Numbered from the stretch's first letter, positions 1-6,749 are shown. The stretch is DNA of 10,980 bases from CAYGZM01 sp964354365 (GCA_964354365.1 CAYGZM010000125.1:1-10980), one strand, 5' to 3'. The notes: generated from the sequence alone by a model not told the origin. Numbers and translations: made by a program.

Positions 1-2
1 TT

Positions 3-221
3 GAGAAAGAAGCAACCGTTGAAGATTTCATGACAACGCCTGCGATCTATTTCGCTGAAGACGAGTCCCTGTCAAATATTTCCGATTGCCTGATGACTTA
101 CGATTTCAGAAGGGTCCCCATCACCTCAGGCACCAAGCTGGTCGGCATCATCAGCAGGCGTGATATCCTGATGTATATGCTCGAGGCCAGAATCGTCGAA
201 CTACCCGCCTCCAAAGTTTAG
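3..221 (+). CDS. CBS-domain protein, C-terminal end (partial)
   Basis: The open frame enters from the left edge and ends at a TAG at 219-221, giving 72 visible residues. The pattern is that of the second half of a CBS motif: a VEDFMTT strand/turn, an acidic stretch followed by an amphipathic helix, the FRRVPIT strand, and the closing LVGIISRRDIL strand-helix. CBS motifs usually occur as tandem pairs that bind adenosyl nucleotides and regulate an attached or partner protein. Here only the end is visible, so it cannot be said whether this is a stand-alone CBS-pair protein or the tail of a larger one. It lies outside the att repeats and is therefore chromosomal. The methionine at 30 is internal to the domain and is not the start. 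Confidence 0.8.
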   Translation, partial: EKEATVEDFMTTPAIYFAEDESLSNISDCLMTYDFRRVPITSGTKLVGIISRRDILMYMLEARIVELPASKV

Positions 222-369
222 CAGTCCCCGTTCGGCAGTCAGTGCGTGCGGAGCTTTTGTTTTCAGCCAAACTCAGACAAAAACGAGCAGCAAACGAGCT
301 TCTGACTTTCAGATTTCCCGTTCCGCTCAATTGTATTTGTAACTGCCGCGCTATCGGCAGCTTACGGAT
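222..369. other. Chromosomal flank left of attL, possible original tRNA terminator
   Basis: No gene is supported here. A perfect 6-bp hairpin (CTGCCG/CGGCAG, 343-360) sits 9 bp outside the attL repeat. Before integration this DNA would have lain immediately downstream of the tRNA-Arg 3' end on the minus strand, so the hairpin may be the original tRNA terminator. The tract after it on the minus strand is AT-rich but not a clean T-run, so this reading is tentative. Confidence 0.35.
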
Positions 370-411
370 TACGCCTGGCGGGATTCGAACCTGCAACCTT
401 CGGTTCCGTAG
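370..411. repeat. attL: isolated copy of the tRNA-Arg 3' half
   Basis: Forty-two bases are identical to 6628-6669, covering the tRNA from the discriminator base through the T arm and variable region into the anticodon loop. With one mismatch (412 T against 6670 A) the match extends to 417/6675. That mismatch corresponds to the invariant U33 of the tRNA, and the acceptor 5' strand and D arm are absent, so this copy cannot give a working tRNA. It is best read as the distal junction of the element. Confidence 0.9.
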
Positions 412-595
412 TCCGACAGTTGACAACGCTAAACCTGTGGATAATCAAGGACTTACAGAAAACAGCAAAAACGACTTGGCGCGTTTCTTGGCGCTTTTGG
501 CCGAAAAAAGCCCCGACTTGGCGCAGGTCGTGGAGGCTTGGCCGAAGCTGCCGGAGCACGTTCGCAAGGCGATTATCCTGCTGGCGGACGGTTAG
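412..595 (+). pseudogene. Displaced 3' end of the element integrase gene
   Basis: An open frame runs through attL and continues for 60 residues to a TAG at 593-595. It passes through the att repeat in the same phase as the integrase frame passes through attR, so both translate it identically (…IRTCNLRF…). Joining integrase residues 1-463 to this segment, as in an excised circle, gives an uninterrupted 524-residue protein. The segment is charged and predicted helical (LTENSKNDLARFLALLAEK, then a PDLAQVVEAWPKLPEH stretch). From memory, Planctomycetes integrases often carry similar tails with an 'AWPxLPE' motif; I could not check this by search. In the integrated state the piece has only chromosomal sequence upstream (a GTG at 242 could open the frame), so it is probably unexpressed or non-functional until excision. 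Confidence 0.75.
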
Positions 596-684
596 ACCGA
601 GCCACACACGCGGGCAGCAGGCCGCGCAGCTTTGCACAGGGTGAATGAACGGCAGCGAAAAACTCTATGCGCCGGGCCTGTCTG
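596..684. other. Spacer before the leader promoter
   Basis: No gene or convincing structure is seen between the stop of the displaced integrase tail and the next promoter. Confidence 0.4.
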
Positions 685-713
685 TTGACGTTCGCCCGGG
701 GCGGCGTTAAAAT
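685..713 (+). promoter_or_regulatory. Sigma70-type promoter of the leader/gene at 832
   Basis: A -35 box TTGACG (685-690), a 17-bp spacer and a -10 box TAAAAT (708-713) predict transcription starting near 720, just ahead of the structured leader. The two other promoters in the element share this design and the 16-17-bp spacing. Confidence 0.6.
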
Positions 714-719
714 GCTTTT

Positions 720-827
720 CTGAATCCAGGACGGTTAGCTTGCAACTAACCAAGCGGTCTGAGCAGCGATAGCGGTTCTCACCCGCTCCGCTCTCCTGCT
801 CGGACCGGCCTGATAGAAAGCGGGTGA
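720..827 (+). ncRNA. Structured leader with a pseudoknot covering the ribosome-binding site
   Basis: Three nested structures are visible. Hairpin A pairs GGTTAG (733-738) with CTAACC (746-751). Stem B pairs 756-766 with 796-806, 11 bp including one G-U. It encloses hairpin C, AGCGG (771-775) with CCGCT (788-792), whose 12-nt loop is 776-787. Nine loop bases (779-787, TCACCCGCT) are perfectly complementary to 819-827, which holds GGGTG, the only Shine-Dalgarno-like sequence before the gene at 832. The loop-to-RBS pairing would form a pseudoknot and hide the RBS, as in translation-controlling leaders. The structure is read by eye; its role is inferred. No known riboswitch class was recognised. 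Confidence 0.55.
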
Positions 828-831
828 AAAC

Positions 832-1470
832 ATAGACGCTGACATTCTCGACAGGCGAATAGAGGCCAGACTCCGCGAAGTTGAGGAAGTCTGTGCGAAG
901 GCCCGTGGAGAAGGCAGAGACCTTACTAAGGCTGAATTTGCCTATGTTGATTCTCTCAATAAGGCAGCGAAGCGATTGCTTCGTAAGTACAAATCGCTTT
1001 TCATAAGCAAGGACGAAGCCCAACGGCGTTCAAAGGAAACTGATAGGGAACTCAAACGAGCAGGGAAAGACATCATAGCGAGAATCCTATATCGCTGCGA
1101 TGCCCATCTTGAGAAATTAGAAGGAGGGAGACTTGATGGGGCCTCACAAAGGGAGTTGGAGCGATTGTGGGATGGTATTGTAGAGGAGGTTTTCAATGAA
1201 TACTTCAATTTGCCGGAAGCGGAAGGGGGCCCGGCGAGTCTGAGAGCTTTCATACAGGAGTTCTGTGACCAGCGAAAACCATATCTTATTGAGAACCACG
1301 TCCACCGATTGCAGAGAGACAACAGGGAAGGAATAATTGCGTTACCCACGCCGCTCAATCCCGAGCGCAAACGGGGCCAGCCCCGAACATACAAAAGGCA
1401 GGATTTGCTTGACATTTGGCCAGAATTGTGTTGTCACTATCCAACACTGCCGCCTCTGAAACCGCGCTAA
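832..1470 (+). CDS. Unrecognised element gene with non-canonical start
   Basis: The frame is open from the TGA TAG pair at 811-816 to the stop at 1468-1470, but has no ATG, GTG or TTG before a TTG at 976. The sequence upstream of 976 looks coding: IEARLREVEEVCAKARGE and the following residues form a charged amphipathic helix continuous with the rest. The best-placed initiator is ATA at 832, five bases after GGGTG; that GGGTG is the strand trapped in the pseudoknot. This would give about 212 residues, helical and charged in the first half, with a basic segment near the C-terminus (PERKRGQPRTYKRQ). I do not recognise a family. Alternatives are an N-terminally shortened protein from TTG 976 (164 residues), or an ATG lost by mutation. 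It is the first gene of a rightward cluster with the HTH genes and initiator. Confidence 0.5.
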   Translation: MDADILDRRIEARLREVEEVCAKARGEGRDLTKAEFAYVDSLNKAAKRLLRKYKSLFISKDEAQRRSKETDRELKRAGKDIIARILYRCDAHLEKLEGGRLDGASQRELERLWDGIVEEVFNEYFNLPEAEGGPASLRAFIQEFCDQRKPYLIENHVHRLQRDNREGIIALPTPLNPERKRGQPRTYKRQDLLDIWPELCCHYPTLPPLKPR

Positions 1471-1559
1471 CACGGCGAGAAGTGGGGGAAAGTGAGACAA
1501 ACGGCGTAAGCAGGAGGAAAATCCTTCGTGACTATCGTTGCGTTGTGTATTCTGCGCAC

Positions 1560-1802
1560 ATGCAGATATTGGACGTTACAGACCCCCGATTTGTGAGCGC
1601 CGGCGAACTTGGATACTTGCTCGGAGTGAGAGCTGCTACCGTTCGACAATGGGCAAAGGCGGGGAAGATTCCAAAACTGATTCTACCAAATAAGCGATTC
1701 GTCTTTGACCCGAAGGCTGTCATGGCGGCGCTTCAGGGAAGGGGAAAGTCGGCACGACTGCTGAAACGAGCCAGAGAGGGGGACGCTGCCGATGGCCGCT
1801 GA
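1560..1802 (+). CDS. Small excisionase/MerR-like HTH protein
   Basis: Eighty residues from ATG 1560. Residues 11-45 give a MerR/excisionase-type winged HTH: a conserved 'S-A-x-E-L' first helix, 'LLGVRAATVRQWAKAGKIP' as the recognition unit, then the wing (LILPNKRFVFD) and the closing helix. Such proteins bind direct repeats near att sites to steer excision or regulate element promoters. The start is uncertain: GTG 1545 is in frame, and a strong AGGAGG at 1512-1517 is too far upstream of 1560 and nearer an in-frame ATC at 1521. The C-terminus is basic. The gene overlaps the next by 11 bases, so the two are likely translated in coupling. It could equally be a regulator rather than a directionality factor. 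Confidence 0.65.
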   Translation: MQILDVTDPRFVSAGELGYLLGVRAATVRQWAKAGKIPKLILPNKRFVFDPKAVMAALQGRGKSARLLKRAREGDAADGR

Positions 1803-2025
1803 GACGAAAACAACAGCCGAGCCGTATCTTGTTTCTGCTGCCGAAGCTGCGCGACTTTGCGGCGTTAGCCGTTCTCTGTGGTGGGCTTTACACAGCTCAG
1901 GGCAAGTCCCCTTGCCCGTCAAGGTGTCGCATAGGACGTTGTGGCGTGCGGACGAGCTGCGAGCCTGGGTGACTGCGGGCTGCCCGGCCAGAGAAAAGTG
2001 GGAAGCGGTGAAATGTCAGGTATGA
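1792..2025 (+). CDS. AlpA-like small HTH regulator
   Basis: Seventy-seven residues. 'LVSAAEAARLCGVSRSLWW' (about 13-31) is the first two helices of an AlpA/HTH_17-type domain, followed by the typical 'GQVPLPVKVSHRTLWRADELRAWV' wing and third helix (about 37-60). AlpA of cryptic prophage CP4-57 and relatives in P4-like satellites activate integrase or excision functions. A GAGGGGGA Shine-Dalgarno lies at 1775-1783, and the ATG overlaps the preceding gene's stop by 11 bases. Its own stop TGA overlaps an ATG of the following gene (ATGA at 2022-2025), indicating tight co-translation with the initiator-like gene. With its neighbour, this gives two paralogous HTH proteins of the same class side by side. 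Confidence 0.7.
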   Translation: MAAETKTTAEPYLVSAAEAARLCGVSRSLWWALHSSGQVPLPVKVSHRTLWRADELRAWVTAGCPAREKWEAVKCQV

Positions 2026-2645
2026 GTGAGCAACACAAAACGATTTTCGATGACCGCTTTCTGTATCTGAAAATACCCAGAGAGGTCTTTGACATACCGG
2101 GTTTGAGAATCGACGAGAGGGCAATTCTTAGCAGGATCGTCTTTTGGACGCGAAAGGGTATGCCCTGCACGCATACGAACGAGCAGTTTGCGGAGTTGTT
2201 GAACAAAAGCGAATCAGCGGCGAAGAGAGTTCTCACCATACTCATAAAGCGCAAGCTGCTCGATGCCCACTACCGCAACAACAAAGAGCTGAAGCGCAGA
2301 GGTGCGCACAGAGACTTGACGGCGCTGGTGGGCGTTGAGCCTGAGAAGGTGTTCAAGCGAAAAGCTGCTCAGGTTGCCCGCGCCAAGGACAAAAGCTGGT
2401 CAAGTACGAACACCCCACCTGGTCAAGCACGACCAGGTATCGATGAAAAAGCTGGTCAAGTACGAACCGGTACTACTACAGAGAGAACTAAGAAAACAAC
2501 TACGGCGCCTTCGCCTTTGCCTGCAAGGGGGCAGGCTTCGGCGCCGCATAGCTGCGGGGAAAAAAGGCTCAAGCGAGTGGACTTGACTCAGGCCGAGTTT
2601 AAGGAAAGGAAAGAACAGTTGTTGAGGGCTTTGACAGTTGGTTGA
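2022..2645 (+). CDS. Winged-helix replication-initiator-like protein with embedded repeats
   Basis: 207 residues from ATG 2022, which overlaps the previous stop by four bases; ATG 2013 is an in-frame alternative. The N-terminal half (1-105) begins with a segment rich in aromatic and basic residues ('FLYLKIPREVFDIPGL'), then helices, and an HTH at about 50-82 ('TNEQFAELLNKSES' then 'AKRVLTILIKRKLL'). This layout is common to phage O-type and plasmid initiators and to DnaD-like replication proteins. The C-terminal half is low-complexity, rich in Ala, Pro, Thr, Lys and Gln, followed by a short charged helix. The DNA for the linker holds three iteron-like repeats and a palindrome. An initiator role is inferred from this N-HTH/linker-with-ori arrangement, as in lambda O; no catalytic motif exists, so a transcription regulator is the alternative. 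Confidence 0.55.
   Translation: MSEQHKTIFDDRFLYLKIPREVFDIPGLRIDERAILSRIVFWTRKGMPCTHTNEQFAELLNKSESAAKRVLTILIKRKLLDAHYRNNKELKRRGAHRDLTALVGVEPEKVFKRKAAQVARAKDKSWSSTNTPPGQARPGIDEKAGQVRTGTTTERTKKTTTAPSPLPARGQASAPHSCGEKRLKRVDLTQAEFKERKEQLLRALTVG
2391..2467. repeat. Iteron-like repeats and palindrome inside the initiator-like gene (candidate origin)
   Basis: CTGGTCAAGYACGA occurs at 2396-2409, 2419-2432 and 2452-2465. Copies one and three are identical over 21 bases (2391-2411 and 2447-2467). Copy two starts inside a perfect palindrome, ACCTGGTC (2417-2424) and GACCAGGT (2431-2438) with a 6-base loop. Copy one is read in a different codon phase (SWSST) from copies two and three (PGQAR, AGQVR), so the DNA rather than the peptide is conserved. 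A relatively A-rich stretch follows at 2471-2502. This resembles the lambda ori within gene O, though spacings here are uneven (23 and 33 bp). Confidence 0.55.
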
Positions 2646-2800
2646 CGATGCTGCTCAGTTGAGGTTGAATTGCTGCATCGCCCAGAGCGGGCAAACGCAG
2701 TACGAAGGGTATCAGAGGGCGGCGGTTCAAGGCGAAATCGCCGCTCAGTGGCGAGCCAGGGGCGGCGGTGGGGTGCTGTGAAGATTCTGGCAAAAAGGTA
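2646..2800. other. Spacer between the initiator-like gene and the second promoter
   Basis: No gene is seen. A weak inverted repeat (CGATGC 2646-2651 with GCATCG 2675-2680) and G-rich sequence are present, without a T-run that would mark an intrinsic terminator. Confidence 0.3.
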
Positions 2801-2828
2801 TTGACAGGCAGGGAATTTAGGGCATAAT
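2801..2828 (+). promoter_or_regulatory. Sigma70-type promoter of structured RNA 1
   Basis: A consensus -35 TTGACA (2801-2806) lies 16 bp from a -10 CATAAT (2823-2828). ATAATA at 17 bp is the alternative reading. The predicted start near 2835 coincides with the first bases of the structured leader. Confidence 0.7.
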
Positions 2829-2834
2829 AAGCGT

Positions 2835-2945
2835 ATGAAATCACAAGAAACATGTCTGAACCACTTACCACTTATGGCCGGGGTAGAGACCTATCCGCAA
2901 GGACGGTCCACGCTTATTCTTGTGAGCGTCATTGATTCCCCGGCC
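2835..2945 (+). ncRNA. Structured RNA 1 (GNRA stem plus 5'-end pseudoknot)
   Basis: P1: GGCCGGGG (2876-2883) with CCCCGGCC (2938-2945). P2: GACC (2888-2891) with GGTC (2905-2908), an asymmetric TA/C loop, then TCC/GGA capped by GCAA (2897-2900). P3: ACGC (2910-2913) with GCGT (2926-2929); nine bases of its loop (2917-2925, TTCTTGTGA) are perfectly complementary to 2841-2849, within the first 15 nt of the predicted transcript. That pairing crosses P1, forming a pseudoknot. A second RNA of identical design occurs at 5151-5256 with different bases in P2, P3 and the pseudoknot. It ends 22 bases before the gene at 2968, so it may be that gene's leader, a stand-alone RNA, or both. Confidence 0.7.
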
Positions 2946-2967
2946 TTCATTTCAAAGGAGACTGACG

Positions 2968-3309
2968 ATGCGATCACAAGAGAAAAAAGACAGCGTAACT
3001 ACTGAGGAGCAGGGACAGCCGACAACCGGGATACCCGACCTCGACCGGCACATTGACTACTTGTGTGCTGGTCCTCTGACCGCTGCGTTTGTACTGCTTG
3101 ACATAGTGTCCAAGCGTGGCCCTCTGGGGGAAGCCATAAAGAAGCGGCTTCAGTCCCACGTCGAGAAGTACACAGACCATGCCGTAATAGAAAACGAGAT
3201 TGCGCTTAAGGGTGAAGCTGAGCACGCAATGGAAGTCAGTTGGTGGATCGGCTTCTGGCAAGGAATGCGGGTTACAGAAAACAGGCGCGGGGCCAGGGCA
3301 ATCGCGTAA
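2968..3309 (+). CDS. Unrecognised 113-residue element protein
   Basis: The start ATG at 2968 has a good AGGAG (2956-2960) and follows structured RNA 1 by 22 bases, so it is the probable target of that leader. The protein is soluble-looking: a charged, Gln/Thr-rich N-terminus (1-22), a predicted helix carrying 'LTAAFVLLDIVSKRG' (about 37-51), a charged middle (KKRLQSHVEKY), an acidic helix (ENEIALKGEAEHAMEVS), then a conspicuous Trp-rich segment WWIGFWQGMRV (about 92-102) and a basic end. I recognise no family. The acidic/Trp helix could be a protein-interaction surface. Its stop is 63 bp before the small recombinase start, so the two may form one transcript and the protein could assist or regulate the recombinase, which is inference. 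Confidence 0.6.
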   Translation: MRSQEKKDSVTTEEQGQPTTGIPDLDRHIDYLCAGPLTAAFVLLDIVSKRGPLGEAIKKRLQSHVEKYTDHAVIENEIALKGEAEHAMEVSWWIGFWQGMRVTENRRGARAIA

Positions 3310-3372
3310 TTGTACTTGCCGCAATTGCGCATGACAGCGGTTCTGTTTTGTTGGGTACGGGAGGTCAAATCA

Positions 3373-4074
3373 ATGACGCGACAGAAGAAACATCGAGGGG
3401 GCTTGGCCCCGAACAAGTATCTCAGTGATTTGGAGTATGATAAATTGATTGCTTACGTGCGGCAACAAGGTGACATTGCCCGGCAACGAGGCAGCCGGCG
3501 AGCGGTGATAAACGAACTGCTCGTCGAGACTCTGCTTTTTACCGGGATGCGAGCTGAGGAAATCTGCTCGTTGCAGGTGCGGGACTTGCCGCTATCGCAC
3601 GGCAAGGATGTCGTGTATGTCAGAAGCGGCAAGGGCAATGTATCCCGTACAATTGAGATATCGAGTCGCTTTGCCGAGCAGCTAACGTCTTTTGTGAAGG
3701 GCTTCCGCAAGAACGCGAAGCCGGGTTCAGCGGTCTTTGTAAATGAGCGCGGTTATCGCTGGTTGCGTAGGAAGACGCAGCGTGCCGCCAAGTCTGACGG
3801 GCATGTGATTGAAGAGAAGCGGTCGGAGCATAGCAGCCGGTTGACATACGACTCTCTGTACAGCAGAGTGCGAATCATCGGCCACAGGGCGGGCGTAAGC
3901 CGCTTGACGCCCCACATGCTGAGGCACACTTACTGTACTCGGCTGTATAATGTCACTAAGGATTTGTTGTTTGTGAAAGACCAGGCAGGGCACAGCAATC
4001 TCGCAACAACAGCCATATATGCGGTTACGTCAAGCACTGAGAGGCGCCGGCAAGTTGAGGCCCTATATTATTGA
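3373..4074 (+). CDS. Small tyrosine recombinase, catalytic domain only
   Basis: 233 residues from ATG 3373, chosen because GGAGG (3360-3364) sits 8 bases upstream; ATG 3331 is in frame but has no ribosome-binding site. All tyrosine-recombinase residues are visible: Arg60 in TGMRAEEIC, Lys87 in the SGKGNVSR beta-turn, His181 and Arg184 in HMLRHTYC, His207 in QAGHS, and the nucleophile Tyr216 in ATTAIYAV. Only about 45 residues precede the catalytic domain, so the usual N-terminal core-binding (SAM-like) domain is missing or minimal. That length is like FimB/FimE-type invertases rather than standard integrases of about 350-450 residues. It is a second, distinct recombinase in the element. Possible roles are DNA inversion, multimer resolution or help in excision. 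An inverted repeat follows it at 4083-4135. Confidence 0.85.
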   Translation: MTRQKKHRGGLAPNKYLSDLEYDKLIAYVRQQGDIARQRGSRRAVINELLVETLLFTGMRAEEICSLQVRDLPLSHGKDVVYVRSGKGNVSRTIEISSRFAEQLTSFVKGFRKNAKPGSAVFVNERGYRWLRRKTQRAAKSDGHVIEEKRSEHSSRLTYDSLYSRVRIIGHRAGVSRLTPHMLRHTYCTRLYNVTKDLLFVKDQAGHSNLATTAIYAVTSSTERRRQVEALYY

Positions 4075-4386
4075 GTTTTTTGCTCACACTTATAAGAGAA
4101 TGTTAAGTAAAGCTATAAGTTGCAAATGCTGTGAGTCGTAAGGTTGTATTGCGTAGGACGTTATGAAGGTTTTCGAGATATGGTGACATTGGGCAATTTT
4201 TTGGACCGGACACGCTTTGCTTTTCGTGTTTTCTTGCCCGTGTGTTTTCTGCATTATTGGGCGAATAATGAGGGGCGGACATCGCGCGGACATGCTCGCT
4301 TTGTTCCGCCGCAGCGCAAAACCGCGCGGCCGGGCCTATAACGCCAATCCCGCGTTTGGTATGCAGGAACGGTAGATAAGGGACTT
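4075..4386. other. Intergenic region with inverted repeats after the small recombinase
   Basis: Nested inverted repeats occur just after the stop: CTCACA (4083-4088) with TGTGAG (4130-4135), enclosing CTTATA (4089-4094) with TATAAG (4114-4119). A hairpin ACACG (4210-4214)/CGTGT (4225-4229) followed by TTTTCTTG may be a weak terminator. A perfect 7-bp hairpin lies at 4252-4270 (CATTATT/AATAATG, 5-nt loop). The first pair could be a recombinase site or an operator. No gene is supported; reading frames crossing this stretch lack ribosome-binding sites and coding character. Confidence 0.35.
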
Positions 4387-4512
4387 ATGAACGCAGCGGC
4401 GCAGGAACTTTTGGGCTTGTGGGTCCTTCCTGGCGATTATCGCCTCGAGCGGTCGGCAAGGGCGCGCAGCGGGCCATATTTTTTGGAGAAAGCTGCTGTC
4501 CTGTCCGCTTGA
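4387..4512 (+). CDS. Possible small protein of 41 residues
   Basis: ATG 4387 is preceded by AAGGGA at 4378-4383, a sensible ribosome-binding site, and the frame runs to TGA 4510-4512. The predicted peptide begins MNAAAQELLGLWVLPGDYRL and ends in a basic then hydrophobic stretch. It lies in the same direction as its neighbours, 49 bp before the next gene. There is no family assignment, and a frame this short could arise by chance; the evidence is only the ribosome-binding site and position. Confidence 0.3.
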   Translation: MNAAAQELLGLWVLPGDYRLERSARARSGPYFLEKAAVLSA

Positions 4513-4561
4513 ATTAGCGTGACATCAGGTGAATAGGTTGAAGGTCAGAAAGGAACGAATA

Positions 4562-5035
4562 ATGAACAGAAAGAAGAAAGGGAAAGCGGCGCGCATCAGG
4601 AAAGCAGAGTTCATCACCGCCAAAGACACGGCAGAAATTGTGATTGAGAAGGCGAAAAGGGTCGGAATCGACCTAATGGAGACGCACCTTCGGCCTATTG
4701 TTCAGCCTGATGAATCTGCCGAACCCGAAAAATCTGAATCGCTGCCAATCGAACTGACGGCGGGGGACACGACTTTCAAAAACCAGAAGACGGCGGCAGA
4801 GGCAATTGGCAGGGATGCTCGGACTTTGAGAAGATGGAAAACTGAAGGGATGCCAACGCCAGGCGGCCTATACTTGCTCTCAATCCTGCGAGCCTATGAC
4901 CAGCACGGGGGAGCTTTTCAAGCGACATTGGTCCAGATCGCTGAAAGGACAAGCCAACGATTGATTGAGATAGGCGCCCAGTTAACGGCAGAGGTACAAG
5001 AGTTGGTGAAACGGAGGAACAGGTTGCGCGGGTAG
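4562..5035 (+). CDS. Unrecognised element protein with a putative HTH
   Basis: 157 residues from ATG 4562, with AAAGGA (4549-4554) eight bases upstream. The N-terminus is very basic (NRKKKGKAARIRKAE), followed by a charged linker (30-65). Residues about 74-100 (NQKTAAEAIGRDARTLRRW then KTEGMPTP) look like a helix-turn-helix of the kind that inspects DNA in small phage proteins: 'A-A-E-A-I-G-R-D-x-R-T-L-R-R-W' is the two-helix unit. A helical C-terminus ends in KRRNRLRG. I do not recognise a specific family; a DNA-binding regulator or a terminase-small-subunit-like fold are possibilities. An intrinsic terminator follows the stop, so it ends a transcription unit before the integrase unit begins. 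Confidence 0.6.
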   Translation: MNRKKKGKAARIRKAEFITAKDTAEIVIEKAKRVGIDLMETHLRPIVQPDESAEPEKSESLPIELTAGDTTFKNQKTAAEAIGRDARTLRRWKTEGMPTPGGLYLLSILRAYDQHGGAFQATLVQIAERTSQRLIEIGAQLTAEVQELVKRRNRLRG

Positions 5036-5055
5036 TCTCATGCCCTCGCGCTTGC

Positions 5056-5093
5056 GTTCGTTGATTGTGGCTAATCGTGGAGCGAACTTTTTT
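5056..5093 (+). terminator. Intrinsic terminator after the HTH-like gene
   Basis: GTTCG (5056-5060) pairs with CGAAC (5083-5087), enclosing GATT/AATC, and is followed directly by six T residues (5088-5093). It separates the upstream unit from the integrase promoter 23 bp further on. Confidence 0.5.
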
Positions 5094-5115
5094 CCACTTT
5101 CCGCAAATTTTGGGC

Positions 5116-5144
5116 TTGACCAGTGAAAAGGCATAGGCGATAAT
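5116..5144 (+). promoter_or_regulatory. Sigma70-type promoter of the integrase unit
   Basis: A -35 TTGACC (5116-5121), a 17-bp spacer and a -10 GATAAT (5139-5144) predict a start near 5151, the first base of structured RNA 2. The integrase leader would be about 128 nt. Confidence 0.7.
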
Positions 5145-5150
5145 ACTGTC

Positions 5151-5256
5151 GTGAAAACCATAAGAATCAATTCTGTTTGTGAATCCAAAACTTCTGGCCG
5201 GGATGGTCTATCCGTAAGGACGACCGCGCGTCTTATGGTGCGTCACAGTCCCGGCC
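5151..5256 (+). ncRNA. Structured RNA 2, leader of the integrase (same architecture as RNA 1)
   Basis: P1: 5196-5203 with 5249-5256 (8 bp, closing on an A-U where RNA 1 has G-C). P2: GGTC (5205-5208) with GACC (5222-5225), the swapped version of RNA 1's GACC/GGTC, then the same TA/C internal loop and TCC/GGA capped by GTAA (5214-5217). P3: GCGC (5226-5229) with GCGT (5240-5243). Its loop 5231-5239 (TCTTATGGT) is perfectly complementary to 5157-5165 near the transcript start. P1's 3' strand is followed by GCTTTTCTT, so P1 could act as an attenuator. The integrase ribosome-binding site AAGGTGA (5269-5275) lies just downstream, and pairing of the 5' end may set its expression. Confidence 0.7.
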
Positions 5257-5278
5257 GCTTTTCTTGACAAGGTGACTT

Positions 5279-6719
<1,441 letters not shown>

Positions 6720-6721
<2 letters not shown>

Positions 6722-6749
6722 TATAATCGCCTCCCGCAATTGTTGTCAA
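6720..6749 (-). promoter_or_regulatory. Promoter of tRNA-Arg
   Basis: On the minus strand a -35 TTGACA (6749-6744) and a -10 TATACT (6725-6720), spaced 18 bp, predict a start near 6713, about 12 nt before the mature 5' end. It lies on the undisturbed chromosomal side and overlaps the integrase stop codon. Confidence 0.6.

Noticed and set aside
242..369. Coding start for the attL-crossing frame
   Set aside because: The 43 residues before the att core read through chromosomal flank and the tRNA terminator-like hairpin; only the part after the core looks like protein.
720..827. Hammerhead- or HDV-like self-cleaving ribozyme
   Set aside because: The leader has a pseudoknot and a CTGATAGAAA stretch, but the hammerhead CUGAUGA/GAAA core with three stems, and the nested double pseudoknot of HDV, cannot be built from it.
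2391..2467. CRISPR array or protein tandem repeat
   Set aside because: There are only three short repeats with uneven spacing inside a coding gene, no cas genes, and different reading phases, so it is neither CRISPR nor a repeated peptide.
2835..3004. Possible leaderless peptide beginning ATG AAA TCA at the predicted transcript start
   Set aside because: The equivalent frame in RNA 2 (GTG at 5151) is in a different phase relative to the conserved GNRA stem and gives an unrelated peptide. RNA pairing is conserved, not coding.
4144..4341. 65-codon open frame in the gap after the small recombinase
   Set aside because: It has no ribosome-binding site, overlaps several hairpins, and its composition does not resemble its neighbours.
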